Below are positions 24,390 through 33,788 of a stretch of 64,000 nucleotides of DNA, in pieces (positions within the stretch are counted from its first letter, which is position 1; every line of letters begins with the position of its first letter). The stretch covers positions 1,095,080 to 1,159,079 of the forward strand of contig NC_043740.1 of assembly GCF_004337985.1 (NCBI RefSeq). Reading direction: 5' to 3'. The notes below the pieces were generated by a model. The model was not told the origin of the DNA. It worked only from the letters and a program-made list of their open reading frames with translations, and did no database searches. Source of the stretch: Pyricularia pennisetigena (lineage: Eukaryota; Ascomycota; Sordariomycetes; Magnaporthales; Pyriculariaceae). Both the position numbers and the translations under genes were made by a program.

Positions 24390-26430
24390 TTATTAGTTTG
24401 TCCATACGTCGCGTGATTCCGATTTCAGGGCGGTTTATGCTACCTGTAAGGTCGCGTTAGGGCTAGAAAAGGGTGCAAAAGGGAGGGCATTAGAAAAAAG
24501 TCTTTGCAAAATGTTAAAAGTGTTGGTTTATCCGGATCCGGCCATGCACCTGAATAAGTATATCCCATATTATATGCTGTGAAGCACGTGATCTCGGAAC
24601 GGAATAAAAGCACGGGTTTTCCCTGAAGGTCAGGTTTAATATATTTATAAACCACCGATTCCTATCCACAGGCTCCTTAATCAAAATTTTCCCAAACGCT
24701 ATATATTTCATGCCTCGCGATCCATCGGCAGCTGATTAAAAAAGTTGCGGACCCTTTCGAGTTTTTCGAATGCCTGACGATCCGTCTATACCCATGGCGT
24801 TTAAAGAAGCGTATGACCCATCGATGGCTAACAGTTTTGGAGGCAGGGCTTAAGCTGCTGCCTTGACGTTCACGAAGAATCGCGTCGGTAACATCTACAA
24901 TCGCTTTTGGACGAACCGCGAGGTTTATCGAGTTAAAGGGATCGATATATTGGCAAATGGCATTTCCTTTGGTGCCGAAAAGTTGGAATTGGTAGGCTTT
25001 CTGTCTGTTCTTGCTCGACGACCCCCAAGCCGACCGCGAAGAACATTGCGCGATACAGTGAATTATCGCGCGACGGTCGCAATTTTGGCACCTGAATTTT
25101 CGTTCACATGTTGGACAACCTTAGAAATACGAGATTTAACCACCTAATTATTGGGCATATTAATAATAATCGAATAAACGCGTGTGGTTTAAAAGGTGGT
25201 TAAAAAAATGGTAATTACGCTGTCCAGCACCAGCTTATGGAGCTGGTGATGAACGAACCCGGAATAAATGGGGCGTGGCACGAGTACTGGTTAACCGAAA
25301 TGTGAAAACTAATTGGTCGTGACGATCGTTGCCAGCCACGATACTTCCAGGGACTTGGGCTAATATTAAGTCCAAAATGTGTTTAGAAAACTTCATATTT
25401 GCTACTCTGTTAAATTAGGAACAGCTGCGTAATTAGGATTCTCCAAATCTCCCGGAGCTATGTTCTGAAGGTATTTTATGCTGTTGTTCGTTCTGTCCGT
25501 CCTGTTTTCTGCTTTTAACTTTTGGGGCCTAGCCAATACCGCGATGGTGACCGGGAAACAATTAAAAAGGATGGAAAGACAGATAAAAACGAAGTTCCAA
25601 GAGCCTGCCGATCCGGGTTTGCGGTTCCTGCGTTAACAACAGAATAGTAATTTTAATATAGCTATTGCAATTGGTATTGAGTTGTAAATCCGATAAAGGT
25701 AGCTAATACTTTGCCTCATTTAAAAGGTTAACATCACCCAAGTGTATGGTTCGCGGAGCTTGTGCCGCATGACGAAAACTATAGCGCTACAAACCAAAGC
25801 TTCTGTAATGCAGCTTAATATCCCATGTGCGAGCTCCCAATAAAGTCCCGGACATAAAGCCCAAGAAATGGCCGTTTAAAGTGTAATTAGAAGAAGGATA
25901 GGGAGTATGGTGAATGAATAAGACTGAAGTTGAAGATGGATCGTAGGTTGTTATATGGAACAGCCAAACGGAGAAAATGCGATAAGCTGAAGGATAAGGA
26001 GGCACATTGGAGCTTGTCCACAAACAGTTATTAAGTAATTTAAAAGGATTACCTTTGTACCAAATTGGAAGGTATTAGCAGGTATTTCCGTACAGGTTTT
26101 AACAATTTACCTGGGTCCTAAAGTTTGAACCGCCTGTTTGTTCCCATTCCTGGTAAACTATTACTGACTGCGCAATTACAAGTCCGGCCCCAACGAGGAG
26201 GAAGCTTTTGGAAAAAAAGTTTAATACAAGATATTCGACGATTTTTGATAATTGTTAGCGTGTGCGGCTAAGCTTTGTTTAAATGAAAAAATAGCAAAAC
26301 AAGTACGTTTGAAGATATCAAGATAGCGAAAGAAAAAGCAATAGGGAGAAACGCCTTCGGGGCATTCTTAGTCTTATTGAGGAAGTTATATCAAATTAAT
26401 AACAGAAACGCAAACAGCTTATTGAGCTAC
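24390..26430. other. GC-balanced stretch, no convincing gene
   Basis: Base composition returns to normal here, unlike the DNA to the left. Short frames exist (for example 24863-25147 plus, 25787-26023 minus), but the first lacks an ATG and neither resembles a known protein. No RNA gene seen. Confidence 0.4.
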
Positions 26431-26439
26431 AAGTGAGTG

Positions 26440-26585
26440 AGGGTGAACGTAGCCTGAGCAGCTTGAACAGCGATTGAACACTCTGAACAGCGACTGAGCA
26501 GCGACTGAATAAGGTGAGCCACCACTGGGCGAGGGTAAATATAGCCTGAACGCGGCTGAATTCTGCCTAAACAGCCTGAATAAAA
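26440..26585. repeat. Degenerate short tandem repeat
   Basis: Imperfect iterations of a unit like GAACAGCGACTGA (CTGAGCAGC, TTGAACAGCG, CTGAACAGCGA, CTGAGCAGCGA, then CTGAACGCGGC and CTAAACAGC). It lies about 230 bp downstream of the secreted-protein gene stop. Confidence 0.6.
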
Positions 26586-26807
26586 GCGGGGCGGATCACG
26601 TGGTAGATGGCAGGGATGCAGTGGTTCAGATTCGGCGCAGATACGGATCGTATTAACCATGAATTGGAGGGTCCACGACTTCTTTTCCAGGTGGGTCGTA
26701 ACCAGAGGAAACCAGTTGGGCTTGTCCGGTTCCCGATTTGTATTTGCTGTACGGCAGCATAATGCTTGAATAACTTCCCCGAACAACAACGCCCCACAAA
26801 ACGACCA

Positions 26808-27149
26808 CTACTCTAGTCTCCTCCCAGTTCCTCTCTGACGAGGTTGGCTAGGAATGAGTCTCTTTTTATAAGGGTTGTAGCCAACTTTCGGAATAACTTG
26901 AACTTCATAGCCTGATGGCGCCGAGGGGTAAACCCAGACCAGTTGGCACGTGGTAATCCCGACACCGATTGTGTGGGTTTTGTAAGCAAATTCGAAAATC
27001 CCACTTTCATCCGTCTCTTTTCCAGCTACATGGTTTGGATTTCTGCCCCCCTTCTCATAAAGACCAACAAAACAATCTCCGAGTACGGCCAGGGCTGGGG
27101 CTGCGTGCGTGATCGCAACTGCGATGACGAGAATAGTTCGGAGCTGCAT
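26808..27149 (-). CDS. Small secreted protein, effector-like candidate
   Basis: A 113-residue protein with a clear signal peptide: MQLRTILVIAVAITHAAPALA, basic start, hydrophobic core, likely cleavage near Ala21. The mature part is about 92 residues with two cysteines (Cys26 and Cys68), enough for one disulfide, and a basic, Arg-rich C-terminus. No family recognised. Small size, secretion signal, two cysteines and a transposon-rich neighbourhood are traits of fungal effectors; the function is inferred only from these. The ATG at 27147-27149 opens directly into the signal peptide. A copy of the upstream region and signal peptide lies at 32390-32640. No intron needed, though a 3' intron cannot be excluded. 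Confidence 0.6.
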   Translation of the reverse strand: MQLRTILVIAVAITHAAPALAVLGDCFVGLYEKGGRNPNHVAGKETDESGIFEFAYKTHTIGVGITTCQLVWVYPSAPSGYEVQVIPKVGYNPYKKRLIPSQPRQRGTGRRLE

Positions 27150-27357
27150 CTTAAGTCTCGAAAAAAAAGAGTCTTGAGGCGTTTAGAAATAGATGTTGTC
27201 AAGACAAAAGTGATCATACAGATGTTGATAAGGGTAGTGTCTATGGTGGGATGTTGATTTCGAGTGAAACCTTTGCTAAATAGGTGAATTCGAAATAGCC
27301 ATTCTTATGTTTCAAATCTCGATCTGTCACGCGACTGGACCATCGGGTGGATCCCAT
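27150..27357 (-). promoter_or_regulatory. Upstream region of the secreted-protein gene
   Basis: 208 bp upstream of the ATG, closely similar to 32430-32640 where it heads a truncated signal peptide. The shared block ends at GGTGGATCCCAT. Conservation beyond the coding part shows that the promoter was duplicated with the gene start. Confidence 0.5.
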
Positions 27358-27568
27358 GTTGACGTGGCTATTTTTGTGCCCAAGGATGGAACCCGGGTTC
27401 GCCGGCCGATCCTATTACTCGCCCGGCCGACTAAGCCGCCCGAACCGCCTCAGGGTCCTAAAAGTTTGTCAGAACAAGTTGTAGAAATAAATCTGGCATG
27501 TGTGCAAAACCAGAGCGACATTTCCATCATTCAACAGCCTCATAAAAGCCAAACACGTATCGGGTTTC

Positions 27569-27862
27569 TCACGGCTTGCTGCAGATGTTGAATTGGGCCA
27601 AACACAGTTTTACATGGAAGTTTGTTTCTCCAAATGAGCTGCGTCTGGGGTTTATCGGGACATACCCCAATAGCTGGACTAATATTCGCCCATTGAACTG
27701 AACGTCCAGCACGCAATACGGTTCAATATTTTTGACGGCTCCACTTTCACTCACATATGAATTTAAAGTGTAAATGGTCATAGTATCTAAATCACTTATA
27801 TAACCCCTGTCTCCATCACGTCCTGGCGTTTTGACTAGGTATATGTCACCGATGAAATTCAC
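27569..27862 (-). CDS. Hypothetical ORF, possibly an exon or gene remnant
   Basis: About 97 residues, opening at a GTG and continuing a little further upstream in frame (FAPDRLKRYVNFIGD) without an ATG. The composition is protein-like: FIGDIYLVKTPGRDGDRGY, then a strand-like C-terminal part ending FNICSKP. No family recognised and no signal peptide. The missing ATG suggests a last exon whose upstream exon I cannot place, or a pseudogene. It sits just upstream of the secreted-protein promoter on the same strand. Confidence 0.3.
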   Translation of the reverse strand: MNFIGDIYLVKTPGRDGDRGYISDLDTMTIYTLNSYVSESGAVKNIEPYCVLDVQFNGRILVQLLGYVPINPRRSSFGETNFHVKLCLAQFNICSKP

Positions 27863-28356
27863 ATATCGTTTGAGACGGTCTGGCGCAAATCACAGGCGGG
27901 CCTGATGATGGGGACCAAATTAACTTTTGCCTGTCTTTATCCATGCCGAAACCCTCGTATTGTAGTTTTTGTTCCCATTGGATTATTGGAGGTATGAGAG
28001 AAAGTGCATTTGAACTTGTCTGATTTACATGCTTGTCCCGGGGTTGGCTGTTTATGAAATTGCCCCAACCTCATGTCACTATCTTGGCCTCGTTTGTCTG
28101 GGCAGCTGATTGAGCTCCACCACTTGGGCCCTGAGATTTGATGCTAATCATGGGTGGCTGGGGTGTACATTTATCCTGTTACCCTCCTTCAGAATGGGAG
28201 ATCCAAAGCTTGGGGTTGATACACCGTTTAATTGACGAGAAATCCTGTCCGGCACCAGAATAGGAAATGATCTGACTGGTCACGTTGGAAAGAGCCGTGG
28301 CCGATTGTGGTTATCTCGAATACTTGATGCGGCGGCCCAAAAGACCCCGCGAATTA

Positions 28357-28483
28357 CAGTTGCTCGACTGTGACGCTGTACGACGTGGTCGGCTGCAGTC
28401 GGCCACGTCACTCCGCACACCTTCCATTACTTGTCGAGACCAATCAAGTGAAGCTGGGGAAATTCAAAGCAGTCGAGCAACTG
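28357..28483. repeat. 127-bp inverted-repeat element
   Basis: Bounded by a perfect 14-bp inverted repeat: CAGTTGCTCGACTG (28357-28370) and CAGTCGAGCAACTG (28470-28483). A second inverted repeat sits inside: GACGTGG (28382-28388) with CCACGTC (28403-28409) around CTGCAG. Flanking 8-bp sequences do not match. Looks like a small MITE or strong hairpin in the upstream region of the zinc-ribbon gene. Confidence 0.6.
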
Positions 28484-28792
28484 AGTTCTTGCATTCGAGA
28501 CGCGTTCTGCGAGAGAGGAAAGGTACTAGGAGATTCCCCTGCATTTTAAATTGCCCTCTAATTCTTTTTCTTTTCTTTCTTTTTTTCCAGTCTTGTTTTC
28601 TTGGTCCGATCTACATGTATCGACGGCGCAAGTCAATTTTTCCTTGTCCCATCCATTGCCTTGAATCCTTGAATGGTTTAAGCGTAAATAACCTATTATT
28701 CTTGTTTGTTACAAGTCAGAAATCAGTTAGCCGGAACTTTTAGCGATTACTCTTTCGAAAAAAAAAAAAAATTTCAAAAGGAATACCAGGCC

Positions 28793-29218
28793 ATGGATGC
28801 TCTTTTCAGCCGGCTCGGCTCGATGAGCCTCAGCCAGACCCCAGACATCACAATCGCAACTCCATCCGAATGCAGGCACTGTTCCGGAGACAAGATCCTA
28901 TTGACAAGAGTTCAACAATCGAATCGCAACGGCAATGCTGGGCGTCCCTATTACAAATGCCTCTCTTGCTCCAGGTTTCTTACGTTCGCCGACAACCGGG
29001 GTATACGCTATCTCAACGAGGCATGCGACTGTGAGGAGCCGAAGCCGAGCAGGTGCCAGCTCAATGGACATGACCACAGGGTTCCCTTTGGCCTTCATCT
29101 GGTTTGCAGCTCCGGGGAGTGCGACTTTTACAGAATTTATGTCGGGAAGGACGGTCGACAGTTTTCTGCACGGGACCCCAGAGTGTTGGATGCAGGAAAG
29201 GAGCTTGGCTATTTCTAG
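28793..29218 (+). CDS. GRF-type zinc-ribbon domain protein
   Basis: A 141-residue protein. I chose the ATG at 28793 (context GGCCATGG) because the upstream in-frame extension runs through a poly-A tract and looks non-coding. The N-terminal 25 residues are Ser-rich. A zinc-ribbon-like module follows: Cys27-x2-Cys30, then GRPYYKCLSCSRFLTFAD with Cys56-x2-Cys59, the pattern of fungal GRF-like zinc ribbons (the family's G-R-F here reads S-R-F). A further Cys-rich part (ACDCEEPKPSRC) and a second half with CSSGECDFY follow. GRF fingers bind nucleic acid in other proteins; the role of these short fungal ones is unknown. Single exon, un-RIPed. Confidence 0.65.
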   Translation: MDALFSRLGSMSLSQTPDITIATPSECRHCSGDKILLTRVQQSNRNGNAGRPYYKCLSCSRFLTFADNRGIRYLNEACDCEEPKPSRCQLNGHDHRVPFGLHLVCSSGECDFYRIYVGKDGRQFSARDPRVLDAGKELGYF

Positions 29219-29733
29219 GAAGAGCTGCCGGTCTCCATGTGCATCTTTTAGACTTGGGTCAAATAGGCCATACTATAGGCAGCTGGATGCATGCTTTCTT
29301 GGCAGGCTGCGTAATGTATAATTTGGCTTGCCTGCAAATCGACAGTCGAAAGCGAGGCCTGCGGTGTTTTAACGTGGCTCACATCTCTTAATTTTACGCC
29401 AGGGGATGGTGTCGCAGTCCTGTGTTGCCTTGCCCCGAGGCAACAACGTATTACGAGATCAACTGCAAGTCAGAATGGGTTCTTTATCATTCATCAGGAT
29501 TGGTTACTTGATCCTCGGTTATTCCAAAAATTCCCCGAACCTGAAATTCAGGAGGGGATGTGCTGTTTTCAATTGTTTTTTTTTTTTTTTCGTCTTCTCT
29601 ATTTTCGTTTGCATCACCCAAATAGTAGCCAACTAATCGATGCATACGTGGCCAATTCTTACAAACTTCATGGCGTCCCAAGGAAGCAAACATTCAAAGA
29701 TCATAACGGACACCTAATTTTGGGCGACACCGA
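29219..29733. other. Intergenic region before the first intact pogo element
   Basis: GC-balanced with short overlapping frames and a T-run at 29577-29590. No supported gene. Presumably the 3' region of the zinc-ribbon gene. Confidence 0.4.
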
Positions 29734-29735
29734 TA

Positions 29736-31593
29736 ACGTTGGGCCCCACATCTCCGACCCCCCTAAAGTCCGGCCCCTTTGAAAAATGTAACGACGAAAT
29801 ACCCCTTTTATAAACCGATTTAAATATAAAACTATCAACGCACAATAATACAGTCATTGTCAGGCTCTCCCGGTTCGCTAACCTCTTCTCCATCGTTCCA
29901 ATCCTTTAAACAGTCCCTATTATTTTCCTGTGCTTTATAAACGTTTTTTTTGCTGACCAAAAGCTCGTTGGGATCCGGAATTACCCTTTTCCTTTTGATC
30001 GGCCGTACCGCCTCCAATTTTGCTTTTAACAAACTGATTTTTTGCTGAGCTTCAGCCAATAAGGTATCCTTGGTTTCGAAGCTTTTTTGGACTTTTGCAA
30101 ACAAAAGCCGTGAAGTGGCGCTACTTTTTTCGGACCGGGAAATTTCCTGTAGTTGAAGTCGAATATCTCGGGTCGTTTTAGGGGTTTTCCAAATAAGTAA
30201 AGATTGGTTGTTAATTTTTTGGGTTGGATTTCCCGGTGTTTTATCCCTTTTGAAGCCGTTATTTTTACCTTTTTCGACGTTGACGTTGCTATTTTCTAAT
30301 AAAAAAGGGTTTAAAAGTGGTTTTGCCAAGTTCACCAGCCATAACCCCGTCGTACGCCAACCAGATTGAATGGTTTTTGCTATAAATGCTTTTGATCTGG
30401 CTTTTCGATAGCAAAGTAGAAAGTTTCGTTTCCCAACAACCGTTGAACAGCAAAACTGGGTTACAAATCCCAGGTGACGTCGATAAGCTTCCTTTAACGG
30501 CCCAAAAACCGATAAATCCAACGGTTGAAGAACGTGCGACGAATGAGGAGGTAAATATAAAAGCTGAATATTATTTTGGAGGCAAACAAGCATAAACTCG
30601 TCGCTGACGTGTGATCCGTGGCCGTCGAGAACTAATAAACGCTTTTCAGGAGTTAAAGGTTGGGTATTTGGAATAAACACCTTTTTTAACCATTCGATAC
30701 CTGTTTCATTATTTGTCCACCCGTTTTCTGTTGCATGAAATTGCCAGGTATCGAAAGGACTTAAATCAGCTGGAAACCATTGTTGCTGTACGTTTTTCCC
30801 CTTAAATATAACGAGGGGAGGTATAACAGCCCCCGTAGCTGATACACATTCGATTATGCTCGTCCAACCCCGCGTTCCAGGCTCTTTTCGCTGTAATGGC
30901 CGGATTTTATTACGCCCTAACACCAGGCCATTAGATCCTTTGCCTTCCATTATACCTGTTTCGTCCATATTCCAACGGTTGGCCGGTTTTATAGTATCGA
31001 TAACGGGATTTTTCAAATAGGACCACCAAGATTTAATTACCTCGGTTGTAGCCCCATTAACCCGGGCATTTTCTATTCGCCGGGGCCTTTGGGTTTTCAA
31101 AATTGGATATCGGGCTATAAAACGGCTAACCCAATGTTTCCCAAGGCTTTTTCTTTCTCCGGCGGCCTGAAGAATTCGTTCCGCAAAATAGCGTAGTTCT
31201 TGATGCGTTGGCGGAAGGCCTAACGCGGCCTGCGCAAGTACCCAATCTGCCAAATAGGTCTCCTGCTCCTGTGAAAGCCTTTGACAAAATCTTTTCGCTT
31301 GTTGAATTGACTGGGCCCCCTTTAAACGATCGTGAAGGGTACTCCGAGGAATACCCCATTTTTGCGAGGTTTTGTGAACTGATTTGCCATTTCTTATGTC
31401 AGAAATGGCAGCAAGAAGCTGATTTTCAGTGTACTGTTTCATTGGAAAGTTTGGAGCAAGAATCTTCAAAATGCAAGTTCTAAAGTGAAAAATTCGTCTA
31501 GATATTTATAAAATAAAACAAAGGGTTGACGTGGCTGAGTAGATATTTTTAGGGGCCGGACTTTAGGGGGGTCGGAGATGTGGAGCCCAACGT
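29736..31593 (-). mobile_element. Intact Fot1/pogo-type DNA transposon (family A, copy 1)
   Basis: 1858 bp flanked by TA on both sides (29734-29735, 31594-31595). The terminal inverted repeats are about 43 bp, starting ACGTTGGGCCCCACATC on the left and matching the right end with one mismatch. It carries one intact transposase on the minus strand. No RIP signs. Same length as the copy at 33789. Confidence 0.92.
29835..31442 (-). CDS. Fot1/pogo transposase, intact (copy 1)
   Basis: A 535-residue transposase read without a stop. I start at the ATG at 31440-31442 (MKQYTENQLL); the frame is open nine codons further upstream but begins at a TTG, and the family-B relatives also start here. An N-terminal psq-type helix-turn-helix is at residues 4-45, then a CENP-B/Tc5-type HTH at about 50-120 (THQELRYFAERIL). 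The DDE domain has Asp160 in NMDETG, Asp273 in LDGHGSH and Asp309 in PLDLSVFGPLK. The C-terminus is charged with a likely coiled coil (residues about 450-490). Catalyses cut-and-paste transposition in the nucleus at TA targets. Length is normal for Fot1-like elements. Confidence 0.92.
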   Translation of the reverse strand: MKQYTENQLLAAISDIRNGKSVHKTSQKWGIPRSTLHDRLKGAQSIQQAKRFCQRLSQEQETYLADWVLAQAALGLPPTHQELRYFAERILQAAGERKSLGKHWVSRFIARYPILKTQRPRRIENARVNGATTEVIKSWWSYLKNPVIDTIKPANRWNMDETGIMEGKGSNGLVLGRNKIRPLQRKEPGTRGWTSIIECVSATGAVIPPLVIFKGKNVQQQWFPADLSPFDTWQFHATENGWTNNETGIEWLKKVFIPNTQPLTPEKRLLVLDGHGSHVSDEFMLVCLQNNIQLLYLPPHSSHVLQPLDLSVFGPLKEAYRRHLGFVTQFCCSTVVGKRNFLLCYRKARSKAFIAKTIQSGWRTTGLWLVNLAKPLLNPFLLENSNVNVEKGKNNGFKRDKTPGNPTQKINNQSLLIWKTPKTTRDIRLQLQEISRSEKSSATSRLLFAKVQKSFETKDTLLAEAQQKISLLKAKLEAVRPIKRKRVIPDPNELLVSKKNVYKAQENNRDCLKDWNDGEEVSEPGEPDNDCIIVR

Positions 31594-31691
31594 TAACACC
31601 AACTCGGTCGCACAGCTCCCCGAATGAGTGCATAGTCGATTTCGATCACCAGTCATTCTCCGTCAAGTGGTCTGGCCCGCCTGACTACCCC

Positions 31692-32389
31692 GATCTCACG
31701 GGTTTCCAGCCCTGCACAATGCCGAGGTTCGCCCGATACATCAGAATCCAACAATGGCAAGAATATAAGGGATTCCAGGCCGCTCGAATTTGGCTCTTAC
31801 ACCTTTATCTAACTCAACAGTAACGGTAAATTCCGTGTAAATAAATTTAAAAACTGCATTACATTAATTCATTTTGGCCAAATTAAATCTTTGAATATCC
31901 ATTTTTATTTTTTTGCGTTTATTCGATATTTATATTAGATTCAAAATAATATAAATAAAATAACGAATACCATATTTTCCCAAAATTGGTAACCGAGAGT
32001 ATGATGTTACTATTTGTATTTATTTATATATCCTAATTTTTCTGTATCGAGAGTTTACATGACATTAAGCCCACAAAAGTTATATTACTATCCTTTTCAT
32101 CCGCTATAACATATAAAATGTGTTTAAATTATTATAATTTTGCCACAAGCAAAATAACCGAATAAGCACTGCATTATTAACCGGGTTATTTTTGTGGAAA
32201 CATATTTAACGAGCTAAAAATAGGGCGCAGGGCGGCGCGTACATCTGATAAGTTTCCAAGGTATCCAACGTAAATAATGTAACGAAAATTCAAATTTGCA
32301 AAAGATTACAAACTTTCTTTTTTTTATATTATGGAAATAGTTATTACATTGTGCATTTCATCCCTTTGTATTACACAGGGCTGGAGCTG
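31692..32389. repeat. Segmental repeat X, copy 1
   Basis: About 700 bp homologous to 55771-56313 over its whole length, with many substitutions and small gaps. Shared blocks include GATTCCAGGCCGCTCGA, TTTTGGCCAAATTAAAT and ACACAGGGCTGG. Right-hand part AT-rich. No gene recognised inside. Confidence 0.7.
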
Positions 32390-32640
32390 CGGGCGTTATG
32401 GCAACTGCGATGGCGAGAATAGTTCGGAGCTGCATCTTAAGTCTCGAAAAAAGAAGAATTTTGAGGCGTTTAAAAATATATCTGATAAAAGTTATTGTAC
32501 AGATGTTAATACGGTAGTGTTTATGCTGGGATATTGATTTCAAATAAAACTTTTGCTAAATAGGTGAATTCATAATAGCCATTCTTATATTTCAAATCTC
32601 GATTTGTCGCGCGGCTGGACCATCGGGTGGATCCCATATT
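32390..32640 (-). pseudogene. Truncated copy of secreted-protein promoter and signal peptide
   Basis: Similar to 27095-27357. On the minus strand it encodes MQLRTILAIAVAITPAAPAL (ATG near 32433), then departs into CNTKG and a stop. The mature protein is missing: at the signal-peptide end the sequence switches to segment X. Either a 5' gene duplication cut by rearrangement, or a remnant of a paralogue whose body was lost. Confidence 0.7.
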
Positions 32641-33548
32641 AAATTACACAGAAACTGCCCTTTCTGGCCCCCAAACGCCCACACTGCTATTAACCCACAC
32701 ATTTAGGTTGCAATCGGGCTGGGTTTAATTGTGATCGGTCTCGTTCAGTTGCGATTAGTCAATTGACCCAATAAGGCCTAAAATTGTGGCGGTACAATAA
32801 GGATTTTATTAATAATGCAATTTTTCGTGAAAAAAATGTCTTTGGTTTAATAAAACCCAAAGTGGGATTTTTGAATCCAGAAACTTACCCAACCAAAGCC
32901 CAAATCAATTTCCGCTTTTTTTGAAAATAAAACCCAATTTTCATTGTAAACCCGATTTTTGCCCCGAACATCTTTCCAATTTTGCATTTTGGATATTAGA
33001 AAATAACTAAATATTTTCGCCCTTTATATTTTATACCCGTTTCATTTGAAGACATTGAAACCAAGATAAATACCCTGGTTGAAATGTCTTCAAACAAATA
33101 TCCAATAAAAGGGGTGAAATAAGGACGGTAAAAAACAAAGAAAAATAAATCAAAAAAAGGTTTATATTTTGACGACGAAACCGATGACAATAAATTTCAT
33201 TCACAACTTGTTTAAAAGTATACCGAAACTAATACATTATATAAGTCAAATTTTGGTGACAATAAATTACACTTTTCGTGGTTTATATGCAATGATAATT
33301 AACAGTTTGGAAACATTAATCATCATGCCCGAATATTATTTATAACGATTTAAGATTTTTGAAACGATTTGCCGAATTTACGACCACTTAGATTTCGAGG
33401 ATTTTCCACCCGGAAAGCGAAACTATTATTTGTATTATACATGATTATTTCCGTCCTTTTGTATTATGTTAAAAACGCAATAACTTTAAATTATTAATTA
33501 CGAAATTTGTACGGATCTTAGCATACATATAAGTAAGCCATTCCAAAA
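32641..33548. other. AT-rich intergenic DNA with an inverted repeat
   Basis: No gene seen. An imperfect hairpin with a 12-bp perfect core (TTTGAAGACATT at 33045-33056 with AATGTCTTCAAA at 33083-33094) lies in a longer weakly symmetrical segment of about 100 bp. Confidence 0.4.
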
Positions 33549-33685
33549 CCCCCCCACGGGGGCCCGTGGCAGACCAAACCGGTGGGGCGGCCGACCCGTG
33601 GGTGGGTTGAATTTTTTGTGGGGGGACCCGGCCCGGCCCAAAACCGTACACGGGTTTTCTTGGCAACCCGCGGGCCCCCGTGTGA
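33549..33685. repeat. GC-rich dispersed repeat (type I)
   Basis: About 135 bp. The outer ends are inverted: CACGGGGGCCC at the left, GGGCCCCCGTG at the right. Interior blocks GTGGGGCGGCC and CCCGGCCCGGCCC. Copies at 55395 (same orientation) and 63472 (inverted, partial). In both 33549 and 55395 the same AT-rich repeat region follows. Confidence 0.7.
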
Positions 33686-33788
33686 GAACGCGTAAAATTA
33701 CAGATTTTCCATATTTATACTTTTGATTTTTTTTGGAATTAAAGGTAAAATCACAATGAAAAATAAAATATGATAAAAGTTCACGATA

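Noticed and set aside
24863..25147. 94-codon frame in the GC-balanced island
   Set aside because: Opens at TTG with no ATG and no recognisable motif.
31578..31823. 81-codon frame beside the pogo element
   Set aside because: Spans the transposon terminus and segment X; a chance frame.
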